Origin: Tenodera sinensis
Taxonomy: Eukaryota; Arthropoda; Insecta; Mantodea; Mantidae
Direction of reading: 5' to 3'
NCBI GenBank assembly: GCA_030765045.1
Contig: CM060969.1
Coordinates: 42,218,716 to 42,282,715, forward strand
Length of the DNA: 64,000 nt
Below the pieces are notes generated by a model, which saw only the letters and a list, made by a program, of their open reading frames with translations, was not told the origin of the DNA and ran no database searches. Shown in pieces: positions 1 through 10,386 of the stretch; position 1 is the first letter of the stretch, and the number at the start of each line of letters is the position of its first letter. Position numbers and translations under genes: made by a program.

Positions 1-898
1 TGCTTGAAACTCTTGTGTGCAGTTGTTGGCGACGGAAAAGCTACAATTACCTTGTATACCAGTGACATGATTTAATCCTTGTATACCTTCGACCATTTTG
101 GCTTCTTTATTTCGATTTCTAAAGGTTTATAATGCCCTTGAAATACAGATGTACAGGATAAATTACAATTTACTTTCCTAGATTTTAGACATTGCATTAC
201 TTTTTCACGTTTACAAAGCATTTCTATTTATTTCCGAAACATAAGACGATCGGTTTCGAAAGGCTCTATATTTCACATTATATAATGCCGGCTTAAAAAG
301 AAATTGTCTTAGTGTCCAAATCAGTGAAACTAAGATTACGTAAAATAACTCAAAACCAAGTTTACTATTTGTTCTGAAACTTTGACATTAAGAAATAAAG
401 ATGAAAAGAGGTTAGAAGCATAGCGAATATATGCATTATTACATCTGTGAGTGTAACATAAATGAAGGCATAGAAACATATAGGTTAAAATGCGGCTGCT
501 ATGCTCTGAGAATGGAGGAACACAGACTAGCTAAAGTTTCCCAAAAGTATAAGTGAAGAGAGAAACAGAAAATTTGAGCATGGGAAAAAAAGATGGTCGG
601 ACCAACATTGAGTCCGGGAAGGCCTGGGTATCCCATCTTTGTCTGTGAAGATGACCTCATTCCTACAACTAAATTATTAGAAGTCTTTGAATCAAACCTA
701 TCATCATATCAATAATTTATTTTATATTCTGCACCTAAACATTAAATTAAACAATATGAATGATAAAACAGGCACTTTTAGTCTCTAACACCTTCAAATA
801 GATATTTCAGGCACCACGAAACTTCTTCAATAAATTTATATTTTACATAAAAACTGAATATATTTCACTACTTTTAGTTTATTCCTACCCATAAAAAA
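1..898. other. Unassigned AT-rich intergenic or intronic DNA
   Basis: No open frame of useful length and no recognisable repeat terminus was seen here. The sequence is AT-rich and leads directly into the first copy of the dispersed HINE-like repeat. It could be intergenic or intronic; nothing in the sequence decides which. Confidence 0.5.
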
Positions 899-1653
899 TT
901 ATGTGTCGTACTCACGAGACTTTCTCTACTCTTGCACAAATTACTCTTACAAACACTTACTCCTCTATCCATTTCATTTAGTCGAGATGAGCATTTGTAG
1001 AAATTATATAATTGCTAATGTTCTTGTAGGTGCAAGGAGAATGTAATAAGCTTTAAGCTATATTCAAATGTTTTAAGAGTGCTGACTTAATGAAATTTCG
1101 TTCTCTTTGCATTTCCAAGAGATCAAAACAATTGAGAACGTCTATAAGTATGGCAAAATTCTGACAAATAACAAGGACTATATTAAAAATGTTTCATTTC
1201 ACAAAAAGATCATTCAGTATAAACTATGTGTTTTAGCAAGACATACCTACATTTTCTTATAGTAAGTTTTGTCTGTCTCTTACGGTTTACCAGTTATGCA
1301 AAGTTCATCAGGAATAAACAGGACTACTTGGGCTATAGCCAGAAAATGCAAAATATACATTTCATTTGCAGTAAAAATATCTTAAACATGACATTTTAAT
1401 CAAAAATTTAGACCATTTTAGAGAATATAACATTTCAATGTAAACTTAAATACCAATCAATTTTTAACCAACCTTTTGTTTTTGAGTAATGGAGTTTACA
1501 GGCATGCGCGCGCCTGTACACACGCAAACGCGCACACGGATCTTTTTATAAAATGCGCTTTTGGATTCAGGGGGCCTCCAAACATATTTTCCGGTAAGAT
1601 CTCAACATCGATTTTTATGCAATACTTCCCTTACTACACGCAGTATAGTAAAA
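899..1653 (-). mobile_element. HINE-like dispersed repeat, copy 1
   Basis: This is a copy of the dispersed 0.8-0.9 kb repeat shared by at least 14 sites in the window. In this orientation the conserved head carries the subterminal motif ACTTTCTCTACT at 919-930. The tail region at about 1560-1652 keeps the family block that reads as a GGGGCCTCC stretch followed by a degraded terminal hairpin. The open frame at 1476-1757 overlaps the tail and is not a gene. Assignment to non-autonomous Helentron-like elements is inferred from the end structure of better copies. Confidence 0.7.
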
Positions 1654-2422
1654 TAGGTATTTATCGTAAAGTGGTGGTCAGATGCCTCAGCAGGATGCAT
1701 ACTGATGGAATATTGGTTCCTCAAAGGCAACCACAAGAAATTTGGACAGGGCATTGAACCCCAGAGAATGTTTCCAGATCACCCACAAGAAGTGCTTCAG
1801 ATAGGCAAGCTTCTCTCTGACGTACCAATGTTAATGCATCTGTGGACAGAAACCCTTTACATTGGAACATTATCCCACTGCTGTATAGTCAAATTAAGAC
1901 ATCACTTAAAGGTAGAAATGTCGCGGCTGACAACAGTAATAAAACATAGTGGCAGACAAGACATTCCACTCTTTTCCCGTTTGAATCATTGCCAAACGAT
2001 GGCTATTATGTTATAGTCGTAATAACGTATGGCAACTGCATTCTATACAGGTTCCTAGCTGCACCGCGTGCATACGTAACACGGTCGGGTATACAAGGAT
2101 TCCGTATGTTTAAAAGCAAACCGGACGGTCGAGATACATGTATCGATTCTTATCTGCAAGCTTCAACTAGTATCACCCGTCATTTGTTTTTCCTGAAAAG
2201 AAACGCGAGGACACTTCATTCATGGCGTCATGCAATAGGCATACCAGGAATAGGGCAATTAGTGACTTTGAAACTGGCAGTTGTGTTATCTGATGCTTAA
2301 CAGAAAGATACATAAAATTACATCCATACCTACAGCTACTCTTTTTCAGCAACGAGATAAACGCAGTAGCCCTGACTGTCGGTGTAAGTTTCTTGCATTT
2401 TCACGTTTTATTGGTTTGTCGC
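1654..2422. other. Unassigned DNA with short random ORFs
   Basis: Frames at 1705-2016 and 1989-2300 are open for about 100 codons each. They lack recognisable motifs and overlap each other in different frames. I see no splice-site-bounded exon that I could defend, and treat them as chance frames. Confidence 0.4.
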
Positions 2423-2518
2423 CGTCGCCGCCGCCACCACCACCGCTGCCGCCGCCGCCATCGCCACCACCACCGCCATCTTCCTCTTCCTCTTCTTTTT
2501 CTTCTTATTCTTCTTCAA
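2423..2518 (+). repeat. Interrupted CCG/CCA then TTC-rich microsatellite
   Basis: A GC-rich trinucleotide tract built from CCG and CCA units (about 2423-2477) passes into a pyrimidine-rich TTC/TCT tract (about 2480-2516). It is strikingly GC-rich for this AT-rich window. The proline/serine run of the frame at 2281-2562 is a translation of this repeat. Confidence 0.85.
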
Positions 2519-3038
2519 GAATTAGAATTATAAATCAATGTGGCCATTACGCAAACCCATAAACAGAAATAGGATTTTAATGTTAATGCATATACTTTTC
2601 CTCTGTCAGAAAGGATGCTCACTCTGTATACGAGTTAACTACGACAAATTTAAACAGTATTTTATTTCGCACACGAGGGTTTCTTCCCTTTAAAGCGTTA
2701 TGTTTCCTTGTTTGACATATGTATTTTATAAATATGTTTCTAACCTTGTACAGTGCTCGTAATGCGGTCTGATTTTCCTCAAATATACCGGATTGATTTA
2801 GTAAACAACTATTAATAACCTGAATAGATATATTATAGAGGCATATAACTTAAATATTTCAATAGCCAAGACAAAATCAATGGATATTAAAGCGATAAAT
2901 ATGTAGGATATTTTTTAATGAAAAATATAGAACAAGTGTAGGTTTTAATAATTATCTATGTTTTAATATATCATATAGCAAAAAACGAAGATCTGAAAAT
3001 TAAATTAAATACATAACTTAGGGAAACATTAAAAAAGA

Positions 3039-4225
3039 TCTGATGTATTTCATTCACGTGACTTTCTTTACTCTTGTCCTATTCTAACAAACTCTTATTC
3101 TTCTATCTACTTTATGTTAGTCGGGATAAACATTTGCAGAAATTATCTTATTGCTAATTTTCTTGTAAGTGCAAGAGGAATTGGAAATACAGCAGGCTTT
3201 GTGCGATAGTCAAATCTTTTAAAGCTGATGGGTATATGAAAGCTTTGAAATTCCGTTCTTTTTGCAAGGCCAAAACATAAAAAAGTGAATAAGGACCTTC
3301 CTTTGAGAAAAGTAAGTATTGCAAAACTCGCACAAATAGCAAGGAATATCTCGGAAATGGTTCACTTCACAACAAAACATGCATTTAGATATAACATGTG
3401 TGTCTTAACGAGATCTACATTTCTGTATAGTAAGATTTGGTCTACCTCTTACAATTTACTAGTTATGCAAAAGTAATCAGGAGTAAACAGGACTATGTAG
3501 GCTATAGCCAGAAAATTCAAAATATAGGTTTCATTTGCCCTAAAATATCTTAAAGATTCTTTTTTTACCTGATTAGCTTACCCTTATAAGACGCCTGTTG
3601 GGGAGCACAGGAACATATGGACCTGGAAGCGGATGGTTACCCAGCAACAAGTATGACAGTGAGGAGCAGGATGATATGAAATGCAGGCGAAATTAATGAT
3701 TGGAAAGTTGACAATGGACAAACTGGTGGAATGATTGGCGGGGAAACCGAAGAACCCGGAGAAAACCCACCCTGACGCCGCTTCGTCCACCACAATTAAC
3801 ACATGTGGGTCCCTGGGATCAAACCCGGGCCACCTAGGTGTTAGGCGAACACTAACAGCTCGACCACGGCTCCGTCGTGTCTTAAACATACGGAATTTTA
3901 ATCAAAATCGTTAGCCATTTTGGAGAGGATCGAAATTTTTTAAAAATTTTCCAGGTAAACGGTAGCTTAGGAAATTTTCTTCAAAATCTCCGTGTCGCGT
4001 CCTTGAAAAATATTAAACTTAAATGCCAACTTTGATTTTTAAGCCACTTTTGTTTTTGAGTTATGCTGTTCACAGAAAGACACACACGGCCATTTTTTAA
4101 AATGCTTTTTTTTTTTTTTTTTATTCAGGGGGCCTGAACATATATTTCCGGTGAAATCTCAACATCGAAATTTTGGATCGAATAAAATACTTCTCCTACT
4201 TACTATACTTACTAGTAGAGAAAGT
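3039..4225 (-). mobile_element. HINE-like dispersed repeat, copy 2, split by a SINE
   Basis: This full-length copy is interrupted at 3548-3886 by a SINE. The head begins TCTGATG at 3039 with subterminal ACTTTCTTTACT at 3061-3072, one mismatch from the consensus. The tail ends with AGTAGAGAAAGT at 4214-4225, the reverse complement of the consensus head motif. AAAAAGA lies next to both ends (just before 3039 and from 4226), compatible with a target duplication or an A-rich insertion site. A 20-base run of T in the tail (about 4107-4122) has replaced part of the internal sequence. Confidence 0.8.
3555..3879 (-). mobile_element. tRNA-derived SINE nested in HINE-like copy 2
   Basis: Read on the minus strand, the head looks like a tRNA gene: an A-box-like GTGGTCGAGCTG stretch near 3863-3875, and a B box GGGTTTGATCCC at 3815-3826 that matches the RNA polymerase III consensus. 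It is followed by a body unrelated to tRNA and a short A-rich tail at about 3557-3567. The target duplication TCTTAAA is present at 3548-3554 and 3880-3886. Its body resembles the SINE at 53.8-54.07 kb: both share the run that translates as a cytosine-rich 'gggttct' block after the B box, so they are likely one family. Confidence 0.85.
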
Positions 4226-4232
4226 AAAAAGA

Positions 4233-4665
4233 TGTCAACGGAAATACAAATGACATTTTATAAAGTAATGACAGTGCCAAAGGCAACACATGGAAGTGCA
4301 AACTGGAAACTGAATAAGCCAGATAGGAAAAGAGTTGAAATAGCAGGTATGAAGTTCCTAAGAGCAGCTGGATCTACCCTTCTGAGCAAAGAAATGAAGA
4401 AATTGGAAAACAGTTTCATATATAGGTAATCAAAATGAACAAATTAATGAAAGTGAAAATATTGGTATTAAGCATATTAAGGATAAAATAGGCACGAATA
4501 CGGAAAATGCTGTTAAATTATAAACCTATATCGCCAAGTAGGAAGACCACGGAAAAGGTGTAGTGAAGCGTTTGAGAACTCAACAGGCCGTGAAGCCTAT
4601 GCCTTGTGGAAGAAGAATTTTTGACTTCGGGCCCAAATGACCTAGCTGTCGACGAGTCCTTAACT
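4233..4665 (+). pseudogene. Non-LTR retrotransposon remnant (RT C-terminal region)
   Basis: The frame at about 4230-4429 reads as the thumb and C-terminal region of a non-LTR retrotransposon protein. It includes FYKVMTVP, a GSANW block (usual family form YGSENW) and EIAGMKFLRAAG (usual AEMKFLR.VAG). A later frame at about 4530-4622 contains VGRPRKRCSEAF, matching the terminal GRP.R block of the same family. Stops between the blocks mean it is dead. It begins only a few bases after the end of HINE-like copy 2, so the HINE-like copy may have inserted into it or the two were joined by deletion. Confidence 0.7.
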
Positions 4666-5784
4666 CCAGTCAGTCAGTCACTCACTCATTACCTCATCCA
4701 CCCTCCTAAGAAGAATTGTTGATAAAATGAACCAAAACTCTTATAAGTAAAGATGCAACAATCCCTTCATCTACGTAATGTTAACGCGCACCATATAAAC
4801 ATTACGTCATTGGGAGGTAGTCCTGTGTTGTCTTGCATCTGGAAGCTGCTCTGTCGACATCTAACCCGGTGCGAAGTTCAGAGTCAGCTACAGTGTATGG
4901 TTTATGCGTAGCCACCTTGACATCCATTGAAGGAATTGTTGCATCTTGTAAGCAACCCTCACAGTATTTCTCTGCCAATTCAGAGGTTCCCCATATATGG
5001 CAACACTCTTCTATTCACTTTGTCAATCACGATAAATATCTTCCTGGATAGAGATAATACTGGAGCAAACATAGCTGTGATTTTCAACAATCTTGATGGG
5101 CCCTTCCTTTTGTGTCACCCTGGAGTTTTGCAGACGTACTTCGCCACATCTTTCTTAATTATACTTGTCCCAGATACCCTAATACAAGCAGACTGTATTC
5201 AAAATTAAATAAATTAGCTTCAATCAATTGTAAGTCAGAGTAGCTACAGTAACAAGGCGTTTTATTCCTTTTATCTTCATATTTGATTTACAAATATATT
5301 TCAAAATAATAGTGCCATTGAGTCAGTATTGAAACCCGGAGACACTGCTGGTGTCTACTTCATATGTAATGCAATCAATAGCTCACGTCATACCTGTGAA
5401 CCCGCCTTATCTGACCATGGCCGTTCTCGTAATTGAGTTAAGTGAAGTATTACATTTAGTTTAAATTTTATTATTTAGCATAGCTTAACATTTATAAAAT
5501 ATAATATTGTATTTTACACACAGGAAAACATCTCAAAATATTAAACCACCAATTGAGTTAGAAATTCAATTTCAAGGGTAGAATTACAATTATCTGCAGT
5601 TGAAACATCTGTTATTTATTACTGCATATGAAGAAGGTCTTGTTTTTATGTATACCCTAACTGTTCATTGTTAAAGATAAAAATTTGACGAGTTAAATAA
5701 TTCATGGCATTCCCAATAATTTCACAACCAGAGACAGCGTTACTTAACATTTTTAACAAGTTTTAAGCCGGAAACTACTATAAA
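4666..5784. other. Unassigned DNA
   Basis: It starts with a short CAGT/CACT-type simple tract at 4666-4686. The frames at 4833-5051 and 4927-5208 show no recognisable domain. Nothing else could be supported. Confidence 0.4.
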
Positions 5785-8035
5785 TATAAATCATCATCAT
5801 CATCACCACCATCATCATCACGGTATAAGCCTTGTGGCCCGTTCCGACTTCAAGGAAATTGATCGGAGCATCTCATTCGTGGCCTGCCAACATTTCTTCT
5901 ACCTACAGGTTTATACTTGTGCACTATTTGTGGTGTACGGTCTTCGGTCATTCTCTGCACATGATCTTGCCATTTTTGCCTGTATGCAATGATTGTTTCA
6001 TTTATACTCTGAATTTCCAATTCTCTTGTTTCTTTTCTTGTCTATAAGTCTATAACCTGCCACCTGTCTCAGAAATTTCATCTCAGCAGCCTCCACTTTC
6101 TTCTGTTGTGAGATAGTCAAGACCCAGTTTTCACACCCATAAAGCAGGGCTGGCATCGCCATTATTTTATACAGTTTTAACAAAGTTTGACGATTACAAT
6201 TTTTAAAAGTTCTTTTTATTGTGCCACATATTGTTTGGAATTTGTTTATTTTGCTTTATATATCTCTATTGCTGGTATATGATACAATATGGCCAAGATA
6301 ATTAAAATCACTTTGTTGTTGGATGGGTTTATCATTTATGCAAATTTTTGCTCTTAAATGGTTTGTTCCTATAAAAGTCATTCGTTTTGTTTTTTCATAT
6401 GAAATTTGAAGATTATATTCTCTTGTAATATTATTTAACTCATGTATGGCTCTTTGTAAGTTATCTTCCGTCTCCGCAATTAAAATCTGGTCATCAGCGA
6501 ACAGCAATGTGTCAACATTTTTCCCCTTTATTTTAAAATGTGTTCTGAGCATAGTTTGCCATCGTACAACTGCGTCATTAATATATATATTAAATAGGGT
6601 AGGTGACAATGGACACCCCTGTCATAGTCCTAAATTAACCTCTACTAGGTTATCTTTTTATATACATATACATTTTATATTTATATACATACTTTGTACT
6701 GTTCTTACTAAATGTTGAGGAAATCCATTTTTAATCATTATTTCCCATAGCAGATTTCTTTTTACTTTATCAAAAGCTTTTACATATCTATAAAAGCTAT
6801 TAGAGTTGGTAGATTATATTCTCGTCGTTTCTCCATAATCTTTGTTATTGTGAAGATACAATCATTGCAGGAACGCCCTTTTCTAAATCCATTTTGTGAA
6901 TCATGCAATTTAGTTTCTGAGATTGGAGCAATTCTTTGTGTTATGATCTTTGCATAGATCTTGTAACCTGAGTTCAAAAGATTGATTCCTCTATAATTAT
7001 CATATTCAGTTCGGTCTCCCTTTTTAAAAATCGGACATATCAATGCAATATTCCATTTCTCTGGTAAATGCCCATTTTTCCAACATAGGTATATTGATGA
7101 AATTCAAAAGTATAGTCTGGAATTTAACCGAGGCATATTTAAATAGTTCCATATTCAAACCATCAGTTCCTGAACCGTTTTGTTTTTGAAATTTTTCAAT
7201 GTTTCTTTTAGTTCATCCATATTTATTAAATCTACGTGTTCATTAACATATGTTGTTACTAATTTATCTTCATCTGAATCAGTCCATAATTTCTTATATA
7301 TTTGTTCCATTCTTCAGTCTTAATTGGGTTATGTTGCAGTTTATCTTTTTCATCCTCATGTAACTGTTTTAGGACTTTATATACTTTTTCTTGTCGTCCA
7401 TGAAGGTCATGCTGTAAGTTATTCACATATTTATCCCAACTTCGTCGCTTTATTTCCCTTATTTTACGTTTGGCTATAGCATTTAACTTCTTATATTCTG
7501 TTCGGTTCTCTGGTGTTTGATTATTTAGGAACTGTAGATATGCTCTTTTTTTTTCATTTATTATGTTCGCAATTTCTTCATTCCAAACTTTAAGTCCTCT
7601 ATTTTTATACCTTTTAGTCCTCTTGCCCAATACTTCTGATGCAGCCTTTATAGTTATACGTTTAATTTCTTCCCATTCTAAATTTATATTATTATTTATT
7701 GGGTTTTCATCAACATATTGATCAAGACGCTTCTGATATAGTTGTAATATACTTTCTTCTTGAAGAAGGTGAACTTTAAAAGTTTGTTTTGGTTCATTTA
7801 TGTGTCTTAATTTTTTTCCACCTAGATGGTATTGAAATTCTTCAAATTAATAGGAAGTGATCTGTACCTACATCATATCCTCTAAATACTCGTGTATCTT
7901 CCACTAATTTTGATACTTTTTCATTTACGATGACATAATCTATGATTGTACGTGTACCTCTAGCACTCCAGGTATATTTGTGTATGTCTTTATGGCGGAA
8001 GAATGTATTTGTAATTTTCAATGTGTTATATGATA
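5785..8035 (-). pseudogene. 5'-truncated, decayed non-LTR retrotransposon (endonuclease end + reverse transcriptase)
   Basis: On the minus strand the blocks appear in the right order for a single LINE ORF2. The end of an AP-type endonuclease is at about 7842-8025 (TRTIIDYVIVN and the catalytic-type GTDHFLL). A linker follows at 7259-7630. RT motifs 1-3 are at 6780-7090 (CPIFKKGD, YRGINLL, QNGFRKGRSC). RT motifs 4-5 are at 6256-6609 (SPTLFNIYIND, catalytic FADD, FNYLGHIV). The thumb is at 5998-6183 (LLYGCENW, AEMKFLR) and the terminal GRRNVGRPRMR is at about 5865-5900. Frameshifts and stops separate all blocks. The 3' end is a GAT-type trinucleotide tail at 5787-5820, and the N-terminal endonuclease is missing. 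The clade is not resolvable by eye; CR1/Jockey/RTE-like lineages are candidates. Confidence 0.9.
5787..5820. repeat. ATC/GAT trinucleotide tail of the LINE
   Basis: This imperfect (ATC)n tract on the plus strand is (GAT)n when read with the LINE. It lies exactly at the retrotransposon's 3' end, so it is best read as the element's simple-repeat tail rather than an independent microsatellite. Confidence 0.75.
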
Positions 8036-8085
8036 CAAATACTATAAATATTAATACCAAATTTAGAAACATAATCAATATAAAT

Positions 8086-8560
8086 TATTATCGACACCAA
8101 GATAGGCCAGACTGGCCTGTTCCGGCTCAGAGAACACCATATTTTCCAGCGCCTGAATGGTTCCATTCAGGTTTATATCCTGCAACTATTTTAGTTATTC
8201 TCTTATTTGATATCCGTATTATGTGATCTTCCCTATTCTGTTTGTATATATATATTTTAGTATTTAAGTTACATATTTTTAGTTGATCTTTGATTGTGGC
8301 ATTCCGCATGTGATCTTAACGGATATACGCAGCAATGCTTTTTAAAAATTTCATTTCATCTGTTTCAACCATTCATTTATCCCTTCTGTTTATTTTCCAG
8401 TTTTCGGAACCATAAGTCAATATTGGTACGGCCATCATTTTATAAAGTTTCATCAGTTTCATGTCGAACTTTATTTTTCAGAGTTCGTTTAAGAGTTCCA
8501 GATACATTCTGAAATTTATATAATTTTTGTATTATATCTTTATCAATATTAATTATAAGC
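8086..8560 (-). pseudogene. Second LINE 3'-end remnant abutting the first
   Basis: Minus-strand blocks at about 8400-8480 read as the LINE thumb region (KLYKMMAVPILTYGSENWK, then EMKFLKS near 8340). They are followed at 8127-8309 by the C-terminal region and an ATAATA-type tail near 8086. This repeats part of the protein that is also present at 5998-6183, so it is a second copy from a diverged subfamily, not a continuation. The two copies meet at about 8035-8086. Stops and frameshifts are present. Confidence 0.75.
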
Positions 8561-9778
8561 CCAATTATCTAACCAAAATTCATATAACCTTTATAAGAGC
8601 TGGTAAATAAAGTAATTTACTCTTCTACATCCCCTCGCTCTCTTCCATATTTTCAGATTAATTCTGCATGCTCGTATAGGGTATTAGGTTAAACTTAGCT
8701 TATTTTCCTACATTTTGCTGTAAGGTACCCAAACATTTTTATGTTATAGGAGTACGGATTAATTTTATTAAATGTTAGTAAGAGAAATAGAATTACTGAA
8801 GCTCCCTTAATTGTCAAAGAATATTTTGAATTATGAAAAATGCAGAAAAAATAAATTGGGAAAAACGGATTTTAAAGTTAAGTAAATGGTGCAGGTACTT
8901 CGTGGTTTTAAAATTGTCGCTATCAAAAGTCAATTGTCTAAAATAAAAGTACAAGTTGCTAGTATAATAATAAAAAAAGAAAATGTTTATAGTTTATGCC
9001 AAGTTTCACAGCCTTAAAATGCTACTATAATTTCCCATTTAATCATCAGGCAACAAAACTTCATTAGCGTTTTCCGATGTACATGGTTATAAGGATCATC
9101 CGTGGCATTTCAAAAGCTGGAGGAGATCATGATGAGATTACTTTCCTGGAAAGCAATTAATAACAGAAGCAACAACATATAAGGCGCGAGTTGAGCAGTA
9201 CGGCGGTGAATCAACCGCATCACGTGTTGAGACTAATGAAGATTAGTATATCAATCTCTCGGGTATGTACGTACGCTACCAAATCGAGATGGTAGATGTA
9301 GACATGCAATAGTAATAACTCAAGCTCTACCGCTAACTTCCAACACCAGCTTCGCCATGCTCAGTGGCCAATTTACCCACATTTTCCTTTCCTTCATCAA
9401 TTCCCTTTAATCGGCAGGTTTAACTACATGATCAACATGTTGATTTTTAGAGCTTTCTATGAGCAGCACTAATCAAATAAATTACGTAGAAAATAGCATC
9501 TGAAGTCGGTGCTATTTACTCAGATATATAGACTCTCAAAAATCAATATTTAGGCCAAAGGTACCAAAAAGTGACACCGGTGGTCATTCTACTCTTTTAA
9601 CCCCTCCATTCTCTTTGGCTTAGTCGTGTGGCAGTGCAGGGTAAAGGTGACTGCCATTAGCTAATGCGTACCGCTTCGAGGTTCACAGAATAAGGAAGTT
9701 AATATCGGTCGTCAATGCCCCGTCAAATTCCTATCGGAATCCTCCCAGCATTCTTCTTTTCCCTCATATCGGGGTGAT
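8561..9778. other. Unassigned DNA
   Basis: AT-rich DNA without a convincing open frame. The segment at 9575-9610 shows weak inverted similarity to 10405-10435, just outside the element with repeated termini. This could mean that element is larger than annotated. Confidence 0.4.
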
Positions 9779-10386
9779 GTAAATTGCCTCCCAGGGTACT
9801 GTTTATATTTTCACAAGTACGTAAATTGCCTCCCAGATACCTGAGATGAGGTACGTAAATTGCCTCCTGGTCGCTGAGTATTTCACATTTGTAAATACGC
9901 CACTAAATGGATTTTGGTTGGGATTACTTCCTCATTGAAAATAACGACATGATGGATTTCTGTTAGTACTACTTCTTTGTTCGAAATGACGTCATGATGT
10001 GCGACTTTCCTTAAGACTGGTATTTATATATCATTCACTGTGTGGTTGGTGTGGTAAGTTTTAGGTTTTTCACCACATTTTTAACCATGCCAGTAATTTG
10101 CATCTTGCATTACTGACAGTCCTAGGTCTGCAAATGGGAAGAAAAATCATGGCTTATGATTATTAACCAATAGTTACTTGTTTAAGAAGCCATTAAAACG
10201 GGAAAAACGGTATTTTTAATTTTGTAGGATATTCATGCCTGGCTCGAAACACTTCAGTTAACAGTGGCGGACTGGAAGTGAGGGCAAAATACTCAAGATG
10301 AATGCGTGAGACAATTTACGCTATAGAGTTCAAGTAAACAGGAGGCAATTTACGTTCTTTTTATACCTGAAGAGGTAATTTAGCGC
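9779..10386. mobile_element. Non-autonomous element with threefold repeated inverted termini
   Basis: Three direct copies of a 13-15 bp unit (ACGTAAATTGCCTCC type) lie at 9779-9792, 9819-9834 and 9853-9868. Three inverted copies lie on the right at 10309-10322, 10341-10355 (closest match) and 10372-10386 (degenerate). Between them, two direct repeats of roughly 50 bp each end in a shared ACATGATGG/GTCATGATG block (about 9905-9953 and 9953-9998). There is no coding capacity. The layout resembles foldback-like or MITE-type DNA elements, but I do not recognise the superfamily and see no clear target duplication. Confidence 0.6.

Noticed and set aside
1476..2562. A chain of overlapping plus-strand frames as exons
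   Set aside because: The first is in a repeat, the last is a CCG/TTC microsatellite, and the middle ones have no motif or consistent splice signals.
9779..9868. CRISPR-like direct repeats
   Set aside because: Only three unevenly spaced copies, with inverted counterparts 450 bp away, in a eukaryotic repeat-rich context; a transposon terminus fits better.
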